DNA of 64,000 bases from the NCBI GenBank assembly GCA_025062275.1, contig JANXAP010000035.1:1-64000 (forward strand). The letters are read 5' to 3'. The notes beneath the pieces were generated by a model, which made no database searches, had not been told where the DNA came from, and saw only the letters and a program-made list of their open reading frames with translations. Origin of the DNA: Dehalococcoidia bacterium (GTDB lineage Bacteria > Chloroflexota > Dehalococcoidia > SM23-28-2 > HRBIN24). Positions 24,722-33,146 of the stretch are shown here, one piece after another. The position numbers and the translations under genes were made by a program. How positions within the stretch are numbered: position 1 is the stretch's first letter; every line of letters begins with the position of its first letter.

Positions 24722-26188
24722 ATGAACGCTTTGCGTGTAGCTACGCCCAAGCCGCTGGAGATCGCTACCGTCATCTTTCTGGCCGTTTTCGTGGCGCTGC
24801 TGTCCTCCAGCGCCTGGGGGTTCGCGATAGGAGCTATCGCCGGACTGGGAGGGCTGGCGCTGCACAGGTTGCTGCAGGGCAGGAACCTGGTCCCCGACTG
24901 GGCCTGGTACCTGATGTGGCTGGGGCTCGCTGCCGGCATGCCCTTCATCGTTTCCGGAGAATACCGCCTGGCCCAGCTGGCGACGATGGGCTACCTGGCC
25001 ATCATCCTGTTGGGCCTGGTGGCGCTGGGCCAGGCCGGACAGCTATCGGTGGGGCATTCGGCCTTCGTCGGCATCGGCGCGTATGCGGCGGCCGTGGCCG
25101 TGAGAGAGTGGGATGTGCCCTTCATTGTGGCCGCCCTCTTCGCGATGGCCTTCTCCGCCATCATCGGCTTGCTGACGGGGATAGCTGCCCTGAGGCTGCA
25201 CGGCCCCTATCTGGCCATCGCCACCCTGGGGTTGGCCATCGTCTTCCAGCCCATCCTGAAGCTGGAGGAGCTGAGGGAGTGGACGGGCGGCCGCACCGGC
25301 ATAAACATGTTCGCCAGGACCTTCGTGCCCTTCTCCGACTGGGACTGGCTGACGGAGACGCGGTGGTACTACTACCTGACGCTGTTGCTGCTGGTAGGGC
25401 TGGTGCTCCTCTCCCACAACCTCCTCCAGTCGAGCATGGGCAGGGCCTTCAAGGCGGTGCGGGACGACGAGACAGCGGCGGCGGCCATCGGCGTGAACGT
25501 CGCCGCCGTGAAGCTCTCCGCCTTCGTCCTCAGTGCCATCTATGCCGCCATCGGCGGCATGCTCCTCTTCCTTCTGAGCAACCGCTTCCTGTCCGCCGAC
25601 AACTTCACCCTGCTCATGAGCATCGAGCTGGTGATGGTGCTGATCCTGGGAGGCATGACCTCCCTGAAGGGCGCATTCCTGGGGGCGTTCCTGCTGGTGT
25701 TCGTCTACAGGGAGGGCCTGGAGACGGTGGCCCGCCAGACCGAGCAGGGAATAGATACGTGGCTGCTGCTGCTCGGCAGCCTGGTGGGATGTTTCCTGCT
25801 GCTGGGCCAACCAGTGGTGAAGCAGGCCCTGGCCCGCTACCTGAACTTCAACCGGCTGACATCCACCTATGGCCCTGCGCTCCTGTGCCTGGCCGGCGCC
25901 GTGGGCATCGGAGTGGGATTCACTGCTCTGGTGCGTCTGGTGGCCGAGCACGTGGAGCTGACAGCCCTGCGGCCCACAGTGGCAGGGGCCTTCCTCATCG
26001 TCGCCATCCTGTCGGTGCCGTACGGGCTGGCGGGCCTGATAGACTACCTGGGCTACATGACCTGGGGTCAGCTGAGAGGCGTCTTCGTGCGCTTCCTCGC
26101 GGCTGAGCCCAAGGAGGCTGCGGTCGCCGAAAGGCGGATGCCTCCGTCCTATGTGCCGATGCCCAGCAGCGGCGATGAGCGGGCGTAG
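24722..26188 (+). CDS. livM: Branched-chain-type ABC transporter permease LivM (extended)
   Basis: A membrane permease with the LivM motifs LVALGQAGQLSVGHSAFVGIGAY near residue 100, LRLHGPYLAIATLGLAI near 157, AFKAVRDDETAAAAIGVNV near 242 and GGMTSLKGAFLGA near 310. At 488 residues it is longer than most LivM proteins. The excess is an N-terminal pair of helices (about 15-50) and a C-terminal hydrophobic section (about 385-450) ending in a cytoplasmic tail. Nine bases separate it from livH. Confidence 0.9.
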   Translation: MNALRVATPKPLEIATVIFLAVFVALLSSSAWGFAIGAIAGLGGLALHRLLQGRNLVPDWAWYLMWLGLAAGMPFIVSGEYRLAQLATMGYLAIILLGLVALGQAGQLSVGHSAFVGIGAYAAAVAVREWDVPFIVAALFAMAFSAIIGLLTGIAALRLHGPYLAIATLGLAIVFQPILKLEELREWTGGRTGINMFARTFVPFSDWDWLTETRWYYYLTLLLLVGLVLLSHNLLQSSMGRAFKAVRDDETAAAAIGVNVAAVKLSAFVLSAIYAAIGGMLLFLLSNRFLSADNFTLLMSIELVMVLILGGMTSLKGAFLGAFLLVFVYREGLETVARQTEQGIDTWLLLLGSLVGCFLLLGQPVVKQALARYLNFNRLTSTYGPALLCLAGAVGIGVGFTALVRLVAEHVELTALRPTVAGAFLIVAILSVPYGLAGLIDYLGYMTWGQLRGVFVRFLAAEPKEAAVAERRMPPSYVPMPSSGDERA

Positions 26189-26260
26189 GCGCATGGCGGG
26201 TAACGCTAAGTCAAATAGACAACTAGTCGTTTCCAATCTCATACGGGAGGAGGTTCAGAT

Positions 26261-27706
26261 ATGCGCCGTTTACTTGCAGCGCTGGCGTTAGCCAGCCTCG
26301 TGCTCCTGCTCGGGGTCGCCTGCGAAGAGGAACAGGAGAGCACCCCGACGGCCGGGGGCACCCCATCGGCAGCCCAGAGGCTGCGGCCCGGGGCGGCGGG
26401 CATCCCCAGCAACCCGCGGCAGGTGCGGGGTCTGGAGGGGATCCTGACGCTGGACGACGGGCTGGCCATCTTCCGCGAGCGGCCGGCCTCGGAGGACAGG
26501 ACGGGCGTCACGCCCACCACCATCAAGCTGGGGCGCTACACCGGCCTCACCAGCCCCCTCATCTCGGCTTACGAGGCGGTGTGGACACCGACGCTGCAGG
26601 CCATCATCAGGCGCATCAACGAGGCTGGGGGCATACATGGGCGGCGGATAGAGCTGGTGCAGCGGGACGACCAGTACAACCCGGCGGTGACGGTGCAGGT
26701 GGTGCGGGAGCTGGTGGAGCGGGACCAGGTCTTCGCCCTCTTCTGGGGGGTGGGGAACCCGTCCCACCAGGCCATCAAGGACTACGTGCTGGCGAGGGGC
26801 GTGCCGGAGCTGTGGGTGTACGACGGCTCCACCAGCGGCCTGGAGCCGACCACTCAGCTCAAGAACACGTTCCCTGGGATCGTGGCCGACATGCTGGAGG
26901 GGATCGTGATGGCCACGGCCATCATGAAGGAGCACCCTCGTGGCAGGGTGGCCGTCGTCTACCAGAACGACCCCTTGGGGGCCGAGTTCATCCAGTCCTT
27001 CCGCTCCACGATACGTTCGCAGGGCGGGACCATCGTGGCTGAGATCGGCTTCGACGTGACGGCCACCGACATGTCCCCCTTCGTGCAGCAGGCCCTCAAC
27101 GCATCGCCCAACGCGGTGGCCTTCTACGGGACGTTCGCCACGGCCCTGGGCTTCATGAGGGCCGTGAAGGAGCGCAACCCTACCATGCCCATCTACGAGC
27201 GCGGGGCCTTGCCCGCTCCGGGCGACATCGGCCGGCTCATGGACGGGGTCGCTTTCAGCTCCCAGGTGAAGGCGGCCTACACTCACCCCAACGACAGGGA
27301 CTTCCAGAACGTCGTCCAGAAGCTGCGGGCACTGGCCCAGGAGGAGGGCATCCCCTACAACGATGCCCTGACGCCCCTGGTGCTTCGGGCGGTGGAGCAC
27401 CTGGTGCGGGCGCTGGAGATGGCCGGGCCCGACCTGACGCGCCAGGGCCTGGTGGAGGCCATCGAGAGCGGCTTCGACGGCAGCTGGACCTGTTCCCTCT
27501 GCGTGGGGCCCACCGTGCTGGGGCCTCAGGACCACTGGACCTACGAGACCTCGGCCTTCATTCGCTGGCGCAACGACACGGGCCTGGCCGAGTTCATCCT
27601 CCCCTACACCAGCTTCGAGACCAGCGAGGGCAAAGGCATCCGCGGCAACGTGGAGGGATTCGAGTGCCGCCCGGGCACCTGCCCGTGGAAGGAGGGAGCG
27701 AGGTAA
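26261..27706 (+). CDS. ABC substrate-binding lipoprotein, copy 1 of 3
   Basis: The 481-residue Peripla_BP_6/LivK-type protein has a signal peptide ending in a lipobox (LLGVAC, Cys21), a Glu/Thr/Pro linker, and the two-lobed binding domain. Key segments are GVTPTTIKLGRYTGLTSPL, INEAGGIHGRRIEL, VRELVERDQVFA and VAVVYQNDPLGAEF. GGGAGGAGG precedes ATG 26261. It is far closer to copy 3 (29224) than to adjacent copy 2 (27710), with stretches identical at DNA level. Binds the substrate for LivFGHM on the outer face of the membrane; ligand unknown. Confidence 0.9.
   Translation: MRRLLAALALASLVLLLGVACEEEQESTPTAGGTPSAAQRLRPGAAGIPSNPRQVRGLEGILTLDDGLAIFRERPASEDRTGVTPTTIKLGRYTGLTSPLISAYEAVWTPTLQAIIRRINEAGGIHGRRIELVQRDDQYNPAVTVQVVRELVERDQVFALFWGVGNPSHQAIKDYVLARGVPELWVYDGSTSGLEPTTQLKNTFPGIVADMLEGIVMATAIMKEHPRGRVAVVYQNDPLGAEFIQSFRSTIRSQGGTIVAEIGFDVTATDMSPFVQQALNASPNAVAFYGTFATALGFMRAVKERNPTMPIYERGALPAPGDIGRLMDGVAFSSQVKAAYTHPNDRDFQNVVQKLRALAQEEGIPYNDALTPLVLRAVEHLVRALEMAGPDLTRQGLVEAIESGFDGSWTCSLCVGPTVLGPQDHWTYETSAFIRWRNDTGLAEFILPYTSFETSEGKGIRGNVEGFECRPGTCPWKEGAR
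26377..26527 (+). repeat. Near-identical 151-bp block, copy 1
   Basis: This segment of the first binding-protein gene (GAGGCTGCGGCC... to ...ACCATCAAG) recurs almost base for base at 27835-27985 and 29349-29499, including third codon positions. The flanking lipobox linker and following codons differ. The pattern indicates recent duplication with gene conversion. Confidence 0.85.
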
Positions 27707-27709
27707 GCC

Positions 27710-29140
27710 ATGAGGAGAGGCCCCGCGTGGGCTCTGGCCATAGGACTCATAGGCCTGGTGCTGCTACTGGGCATCGGGTGTGAGGAGGAGCAGGAGGGCA
27801 CGCCGACGGCCGAGGGAACCCCCGCAGCGGCCGAGAGGCTGCGGCCCGGGGCGGCGGGCATCCCCAGCAACCCGCGGCAGGTGCGGGGTCTGGAGGGGAT
27901 CCTGACGCTGGACGACGGGCTGGCCATCTTTCGCGAGCGGCCGGCTTCGGAGGACAGGACGGGCGTCACGCCCACCACCATCAAGATCGGCCGCTGGTCG
28001 GGCATCTCCAACCCGGCCATATCCGGCTACCTGTCCCTCATCGACCCGATGCTGAACGCGCTGGTGAGAAGGATCAACGAGGCCGGCGGGATTCATGGCC
28101 GCCGTATCGAGCTGATAAGCAGGGACGACCAGTACAACCCGGCGGTGACGGTGCAGGTGGTGCGGGAGCTGGTGGAGCGGGACCAGGTCTTCGCCGTGGC
28201 CATGGGCTTCGGTACCGCGACCCACCAGGCCGTCATGGACTACCTGACCAGCCGGGGCGTCCCCGACATATGGGTGTTCTACGCTTCGGCGGTGGGCCTG
28301 GAGCCGGAGCCCAGGCCCAACGTCTACGCTGGCCTGGTGCCGGACATCATGGAGGGCCTGGTGACCGCCGAGGCCGTCATGAAAGAGCACCCCCGCGGGA
28401 GGGTGTCGGTCATCTACCAGAACGACCCCCTCGGGCAGGAGTTCCTGCAGGCCTTCCGCTCTGCCATCCGCTCCCGCGGTGGGACCATCGTGGCTGAGAT
28501 CGGCTTCGACGTGACGGCCACCGACATGGCCTCGTACGTGCAGCAGGCCCTGAACGCCTTGCCCAATGCCGTCGTCTATTACGGCAGTCTGGCAGCGGGC
28601 CTCGGCACCCTGCGGGCGGTGAAGGAACGGAACCCCAGCATGCCCGTATACGAGCGTGGTGTGCTGCCCAGCCCGGGCGACATCAGTCGGCTCATGGACG
28701 GGGTCGCCTTCAGCGTCCAGATCAAGTCGGACTTCAGCCACCCCGGAGAGCCTGCCCTGGAAAAGCTGAGGGCCATCGCCCGCGAGGAGGGGATCACTTA
28801 CCACCCCTACCTGACGCCGCTGGCCCTGCGTGCCGTCGAAGGGCTGGTCAGGTCGCTGGAGATGGCCGGGCCCGACCTGACGCGGCAGGGGCTGCTGGAG
28901 GCCATGAACAACGGTTTCGATGGCAGCTGGACATGCTCCGTCTGCCTCGGCCCCGTCGTCCTCAGCGCCCAGGACCACTGGCCCTTCGAGACCATGGGCT
29001 TCGTGCGCTGGCGCGACCAGACCCAGAGCCTCGAATGGGTGCTGCAGCCCACCAGCTTCGAGACCAGCGTGGGCAGGGGCATCCGCGGCAACGTGGAAGG
29101 GTTCGAGTGCCGTCCCAATACCTGTCCGTGGCGGCGGTAA
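27710..29140 (+). CDS. ABC substrate-binding lipoprotein, copy 2 of 3
   Basis: The 476-residue paralogue starts three bases after copy 1. It has a lipobox signal (LLLGIGC), a linker and the same two-lobed fold, but is the divergent member. The ligand-side segments read IKIGRWSGISNPAISGYLS and VFAVAMGFGTATHQAVMDYL, where copies 1 and 3 have GRYTGLTSPL and FWGVGN. The hinge and surface segments remain identical at DNA level. This suggests the same membrane partners with a different ligand (inference). Confidence 0.9.
   Translation: MRRGPAWALAIGLIGLVLLLGIGCEEEQEGTPTAEGTPAAAERLRPGAAGIPSNPRQVRGLEGILTLDDGLAIFRERPASEDRTGVTPTTIKIGRWSGISNPAISGYLSLIDPMLNALVRRINEAGGIHGRRIELISRDDQYNPAVTVQVVRELVERDQVFAVAMGFGTATHQAVMDYLTSRGVPDIWVFYASAVGLEPEPRPNVYAGLVPDIMEGLVTAEAVMKEHPRGRVSVIYQNDPLGQEFLQAFRSAIRSRGGTIVAEIGFDVTATDMASYVQQALNALPNAVVYYGSLAAGLGTLRAVKERNPSMPVYERGVLPSPGDISRLMDGVAFSVQIKSDFSHPGEPALEKLRAIAREEGITYHPYLTPLALRAVEGLVRSLEMAGPDLTRQGLLEAMNNGFDGSWTCSVCLGPVVLSAQDHWPFETMGFVRWRDQTQSLEWVLQPTSFETSVGRGIRGNVEGFECRPNTCPWRR
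27835..27985 (+). repeat. Near-identical 151-bp block, copy 2
   Basis: Second occurrence of the block shared by all three binding-protein genes. It differs from copy 1 by only a couple of bases (for example TTTCGC for TTCCGC), although the genes on either side of the block are clearly diverged. Confidence 0.85.
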
Positions 29141-29160
29141 CGGGGGGTCGGGCCGACCTA

Positions 29161-29189
29161 TTGTGAGAACTTTTGCATCCCGATAGGTA
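29161..29189 (+). promoter_or_regulatory. Weak promoter candidate ahead of binding protein copy 3
   Basis: TTGTGA (29161-29166) and TAGGTA (29184-29189) with 17-base spacing lie in the 83-base gap before copy 3, the longest gap in this run. It is followed by a perfect AAAGGAGGTAA ribosome site before ATG 29224. Separate expression of copy 3 is possible; the -10 match is poor. Confidence 0.3.
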
Positions 29190-29223
29190 AGGAGGCAGGC
29201 AGTGGAGTAAAAGGAGGTAAGTC

Positions 29224-30669
29224 ATGGGTCGGCGTATGACGTGGGTCGTCCTAGTGGTCCTGGCAGGGCTGGCGGTCCTGCTGGGGGTCGGCTGTGGCGA
29301 GGAAGAGGAGGAGGGCACCCCGACGGCCGGGGGCACGCCAGCGGCCCAGAGGCTGCGGCCCGGGGCGGCGGGCATCCCCAGCAACCCGCGGCAGGTGCGG
29401 GGTCTGGAGGGGATCCTGACGCTGGACGACGGGCTGGCCATCTTCCGCGAGCGGCCGGCCTCGGAGGACAGGACGGGCGTTACGCCCACCACCATCAAGC
29501 TGGGGCGCTACACCGGCCTCACCAGCCCCCTCATCTCGGTCTACGAGTCCTTCTGGACGCCGACGCTGCAGGCCATCATCAGGCGCATCAACGAGGCTGG
29601 GGGCATACACGGGCGGCGGATAGAGCTGGTGCAGCGGGACGACCAGTACAACCCGGCGGTGACGGTGCAGGTGGTGCGGGAGCTGGTGGAGCGGGACCAG
29701 GTCTTCGCTATCTTCTGGGGCGTCGGCAATGCCCAGCACCAGGCTGTGAAGGACTACCTGCTGGCCCGCAACATACCCGACCTGTTCGTATACGACGGCT
29801 CCACCAGTGGCCTGGAGCCGACCACTCAGCTCAAGAACACCTTCCCTGGGATCGTGGCCGACATGCTGGAGGGGATCGTGATGGCCACGGCCATCATGAA
29901 GGAGCACCCTCGTGGCAGGGTGGCCGTTATCTACTCCAACGACCCTCTGGGCCAGGAGTTCATCCAGTCCTTCCGCTCCACGATACGTTCTCAGGGCGGC
30001 ACCATAGCCGGCGAGATAACCTATGACGTGACGGCCACCGACATGTCCCCCTTCGTGCAGCAGGCGCTGAACCTCAATCCCAACGCTATCGCCTTCTACG
30101 GGACCTTCCCCCAGTCGCTCAGCATGATGCGGGCGGTGAAGGAGCGGAACCCCACCATGCCCATCTATCAGAGGGGCGCCCTGCCGTCTCCGGGGGATAT
30201 CGGCCGGCTGATGGACGGGGTCGCTTTCAGCTCCCAGGCCAAGACTGCCTACACCCACCCCAACGACACGGCCTTCCAGAACGTCGTCCAGAAGATGAAG
30301 GCCCTGGCCCAGGAGGAGGGCATCCCCTACAACGATGCCCTGTCCCTGCTGGTGCTGCGCTCCGTCGAGATGCTAGTGCGGGCGCTGGAGATGGCCGGGC
30401 CCGACCTGACGCGCCAGGGCGTCATCGAGGCCATAGAGAACGGCTTCGATGGCAGCTGGACGTGTTCCATCTGTGTCGGCCCGGTCGTCCTCGGCCCTCA
30501 GGACCACTGGGCCTTTGAACACTCGGCCTTCGTTCGCTGGCGCAACGACACGGGCCTGGCCGACTTCATCCTTCCCTACACCAGCTTCGAGACCAGCGAG
30601 GGCAAAGGCATCCGCGGCAACGTGGAGGGGTTCGAGTGCCGCCCGGGCACCTGCCCGTGGAAGGAGTAG
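29224..30669 (+). CDS. ABC substrate-binding lipoprotein, copy 3 of 3
   Basis: The 481-residue paralogue has a lipobox signal (LLGVGC) and the same domains as copy 1, with which it shares GRYTGLTSPLIS, IFWGVGN, a long identical stretch around LEPTTQLKNTFPGIVADM, and the same C-terminal CRPGTCPWKE. It has the strongest ribosome site of the three (AAAGGAGGTAA) and possibly its own promoter. It probably feeds the same LivFGHM complex; ligand unknown. Confidence 0.9.
   Translation: MGRRMTWVVLVVLAGLAVLLGVGCGEEEEEGTPTAGGTPAAQRLRPGAAGIPSNPRQVRGLEGILTLDDGLAIFRERPASEDRTGVTPTTIKLGRYTGLTSPLISVYESFWTPTLQAIIRRINEAGGIHGRRIELVQRDDQYNPAVTVQVVRELVERDQVFAIFWGVGNAQHQAVKDYLLARNIPDLFVYDGSTSGLEPTTQLKNTFPGIVADMLEGIVMATAIMKEHPRGRVAVIYSNDPLGQEFIQSFRSTIRSQGGTIAGEITYDVTATDMSPFVQQALNLNPNAIAFYGTFPQSLSMMRAVKERNPTMPIYQRGALPSPGDIGRLMDGVAFSSQAKTAYTHPNDTAFQNVVQKMKALAQEEGIPYNDALSLLVLRSVEMLVRALEMAGPDLTRQGVIEAIENGFDGSWTCSICVGPVVLGPQDHWAFEHSAFVRWRNDTGLADFILPYTSFETSEGKGIRGNVEGFECRPGTCPWKE
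29349..29499 (+). repeat. Near-identical 151-bp block, copy 3
   Basis: Third occurrence of the shared block. Against copy 1 it differs by about one base (GTTACG for GTCACG). Further blocks shared between copies 1 and 3 only lie around 26825-26960 and 29800-29925. Confidence 0.85.
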
Positions 30670-30717
30670 GAGGCGTTCCGGCGGCAGCCTGAGCGCTGAC
30701 TGGAAGCGGAGTCACAG

Positions 30718-30748
30718 CCCCGCCGCCCGCGCCTGGCGGGCGGCGGGG
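30718..30748. terminator. Strong GC hairpin between convergent operons
   Basis: CCCCGCCGCCCGC (30718-30730) and GCGGGCGGCGGGG (30736-30748) form a perfect 13-bp stem with a 5-base loop. It lies between the end of the Liv binding-protein run and the convergent phosphotransferase gene. There is no T-run, so it is probably a bidirectional transcription block or RNA 3'-end stabiliser. Confidence 0.65.
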
Positions 30749-30754
30749 CGCCTT

Positions 30755-31783
30755 TCAGGCGCTCTCCAGCAGCTGCAAGATCTCCCACTCGGCCTCGGCC
30801 AGCCGACGGCCTACCGCCAGCGTCGGCAGGTCGCTGCGTAGGGCTGTGAGCGCCCGGTGGGCCTGTAACAGGCAGAAGACGGCCCATTTGAGGTTGCCCA
30901 TCACCTCCCAATAGTGCCAGCGGCCCCAGTCGATGGCCCCGCCTGCCCGCTCGTATTCACGGGCGAACTCCTCCTTGCTGCCCAGGCCCGCGACCGGCCA
31001 CCCTTCGCGGCCCGGCCGCCAGGAGCGCAGACAGAGCCATCCCAGGTCTTCCATGGGGTCGCCAAGGTGGGCACCCTCGAAGTCGATAACGGCTGCCAGT
31101 CCCCCCTCGCCAACGATGAAGTTGCCCAGGCGGAAGTCCCCGTGGACCAGGCGCGGCTCCTGCGGCGGGGGACGATGGATACGGAGCCATCTCAGGGCCA
31201 GCTCCAGCACGGGGCGCTCGCCCAGGGGCTGCTCCCGGTAGAGCCGCTCCCACGTCTCCAGCTGGTGGGAAGCGCCGCCGTCGCCTTTGGCTGGCTGGGG
31301 AAGCTCGTCCAGGCCGAGCTCGCCGGGCGGCAGCGAGTGGATGCGGGCGGCGGCCTGCGCCAGGTCCGATACGAACCGTGCCCGCCAGCCCTCGTCGCTG
31401 GCCCGGGCCAGCAGCCGACGGGGCAGGGACTCTCCCTGAACGAACTCCATGATTATGCCCGGCGGCGCGTCGGGATCACGGTCGGGTGCCAGGGGGACGA
31501 TGGAGGGGACCGGGACTCCCCAGTTCTTGGCGGCCCACATCACCCGCTGCTCCAGGTGGGCAGGGATGGAGAGGGTGCCGGGCGAGGGCGGCTCGCGATA
31601 GACCAGCGCTGCCCTGCGCGCTTGCCCCGACTCCTCGTAAACGGCCTCGAAGCGCCATGCCTTGCGGTAGGCCCCTCCCACCAGCGGCACGACGTCCTCT
31701 ATCTGCACGGGCGCGCCGAACAGGCGGCCCAGGAACGACCTTATCGCGTCCAGGGGAAAGGCCTCAGTCTCCCCGCTCGGCAT
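30755..31783 (-). CDS. APH-type phosphotransferase family protein
   Basis: The 342-residue kinase-fold protein has the catalytic loop LVHGDFRLGNF (H-G-D...N), the metal-binding IDFEGAHLGDPMEDLGW and an N-terminal nucleotide-binding lobe (VPLVGGAYRKAWRF). Proteins of this group often sit next to acyl-CoA genes (ACAD10-like) and probably phosphorylate hydroxylated acyl substrates. Antibiotic modification is not indicated. Overlaps the upstream gene by 20 bases and ends the thiolase module. Confidence 0.82.
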   Translation of the reverse strand: MPSGETEAFPLDAIRSFLGRLFGAPVQIEDVVPLVGGAYRKAWRFEAVYEESGQARRAALVYREPPSPGTLSIPAHLEQRVMWAAKNWGVPVPSIVPLAPDRDPDAPPGIIMEFVQGESLPRRLLARASDEGWRARFVSDLAQAAARIHSLPPGELGLDELPQPAKGDGGASHQLETWERLYREQPLGERPVLELALRWLRIHRPPPQEPRLVHGDFRLGNFIVGEGGLAAVIDFEGAHLGDPMEDLGWLCLRSWRPGREGWPVAGLGSKEEFAREYERAGGAIDWGRWHYWEVMGNLKWAVFCLLQAHRALTALRSDLPTLAVGRRLAEAEWEILQLLESA

Positions 31784-32708
31784 ACTCGTACAGGCCGTAG
31801 GCTTCCCTTTGGCGGTAGCGATAGCGGCACATGGCCACCACGATGATGGTGACGCCCTGGCCGGTCTTGAACCGTGTGGGCACCTGATGGATGATCCTGC
31901 CCTCCACGATGTGGGGGCCGTCGTCCGTGTGCAGGTGAAAGCTCACCGAGCGGTGGAACGGAGGCCTGGTCGTGGGCTGCCAGGCGCAGCCTGCTGCCCT
32001 GGCGGTGCGGATGTGGGCGAAGCCTTCGATTATGGCGCCGAAGGTCTCGGGCGGCTCCTTCAACGTTACCTGGGACATGAATGCAAGCTCCGGCCCCATG
32101 GTGCATGTCAGGGCGCGATAGAGGGGCACCCGGTCCCAGACCCGCGGCCCCCATGAGCGGTCGCGCATGCCGAAGCCGTCGATGGGAAGGCTCTCCCCGT
32201 CCCATTGCAGACGGCCCTGAACCTGCATCGGCTGCTGGTAGTGGTACAGGGCCACGTTGGGGTCGAGGCCTGTCACCAGGAAAGGCGGCCCCACTGCCTC
32301 GTAGGCCAGCTCCAGAGAGACGCGCACCTGCGGCGCTCGGGACAGGGCCTCCCTGGGACGGAGCATGTCTCTCGGCTCGCGGACATGGTGGGCGTACCCC
32401 TCGTAAGTGGCCTGGAAGCGGCTGAGGGGCGTGAGAGGCTCCAGCGCGAGGCCCGCCGCCGAGAAGGCCTTGGGCGCAGGCTCAGGCTCGCTGCGATAGG
32501 AGAAGAGTACGGAGCCGTCCTGCAGGAAAAGACAGAAGGTCATGTCGGCTGCGCCTGCCACCGGGCGGAACCCTACCCGCAGCATGCCGCCCGTGCGGCC
32601 ATCGGCGTCGAAGAAGTTGAGATAGCTGGAATCGTTGAGAAAAGGGGACGCCCCCTCGGGCACGGGCAGAGGCCGCTCGAACTCCGGGGGCATTCCCGCT
32701 TCGGCCAT
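31764..32708 (-). CDS. CrtC/AttH-fold protein (DUF7064/DUF7065-like)
   Basis: The 314-residue soluble protein is rich in beta strand, with the diagnostic GFGMRDRSWGPRVWD near residue 180 and repeated aromatic strands. This is the pattern of lipocalin-like AttH/CrtC-fold proteins found beside acyl-CoA and steroid degradation genes. No enzyme activity can be assigned. It lies between the DUF35 protein and the phosphotransferase on the same strand and belongs to that operon. Confidence 0.65.
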   Translation of the reverse strand: MAEAGMPPEFERPLPVPEGASPFLNDSSYLNFFDADGRTGGMLRVGFRPVAGAADMTFCLFLQDGSVLFSYRSEPEPAPKAFSAAGLALEPLTPLSRFQATYEGYAHHVREPRDMLRPREALSRAPQVRVSLELAYEAVGPPFLVTGLDPNVALYHYQQPMQVQGRLQWDGESLPIDGFGMRDRSWGPRVWDRVPLYRALTCTMGPELAFMSQVTLKEPPETFGAIIEGFAHIRTARAAGCAWQPTTRPPFHRSVSFHLHTDDGPHIVEGRIIHQVPTRFKTGQGVTIIVVAMCRYRYRQREAYGLYEYAERGD

Positions 32709-32724
32709 CGCAGTGCCCGGACGT

Positions 32725-33144
32725 CTATGCCTGCTGGCGCGGCCGGAACTTGACCAGGGCTATCTCGTCGCTGGCCGGCTCGAAGACGGCCTCCACCGGC
32801 ATGCCGATGCGGACCTGCTCCGGCTCGATGCCGACGATGTTGGTGGTGAGCCTGGGCCCCTCTTCCAGCTCCACGATGGCCAGGACGTAGGGCACTTCCT
32901 CCCTGAAGGCCGGGTGAGCGGCGCGGCGGATGACGGTGTAGGTGTAGACATGTCCGCGGCCGCTGGAAGCCACCCAGTCCAGGTCGGACGAGAGGCAGTG
33001 GGGGCACAGGCTGCGCGGGTAGTAGACGTACTGGTGGCAGGACCGGCAGCGCTGCAGCATCAGCTTGCCCTGTCGGGCCGCCTGCCAGAAGGGTCGCGTG
33101 GTATCGGTGGGCTGGGGCAGTGGCTTACGGATTTCCTGGGCCAT
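32725..33144 (-). CDS. DUF35 zinc-ribbon/OB-fold protein
   Basis: A 139-residue acyl-CoA-associated protein. The rubredoxin-like zinc ribbon uses CRSCHQ and CPHCLS (residues about 33-52), followed by the OB domain with GRGHVYTYTVIRRA and YVLAIVELEEGPRL. DUF35 proteins pair with thiolase-like proteins to form a complex in which the DUF35 part positions the CoA substrate. ATG 33144 is used; GTG 33150, overlapping the thiolase stop as GTGA, is equally possible. Confidence 0.88.
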   Translation of the reverse strand: MAQEIRKPLPQPTDTTRPFWQAARQGKLMLQRCRSCHQYVYYPRSLCPHCLSSDLDWVASSGRGHVYTYTVIRRAAHPAFREEVPYVLAIVELEEGPRLTTNIVGIEPEQVRIGMPVEAVFEPASDEIALVKFRPRQQA

Positions 33145-33146
33145 GG

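Noticed and set aside
30755-31783. Aminoglycoside resistance kinase
   Set aside because: Only the general kinase fold is shared. The neighbours are thiolase and DUF35 genes and the sequence fits the ACAD10-like group.
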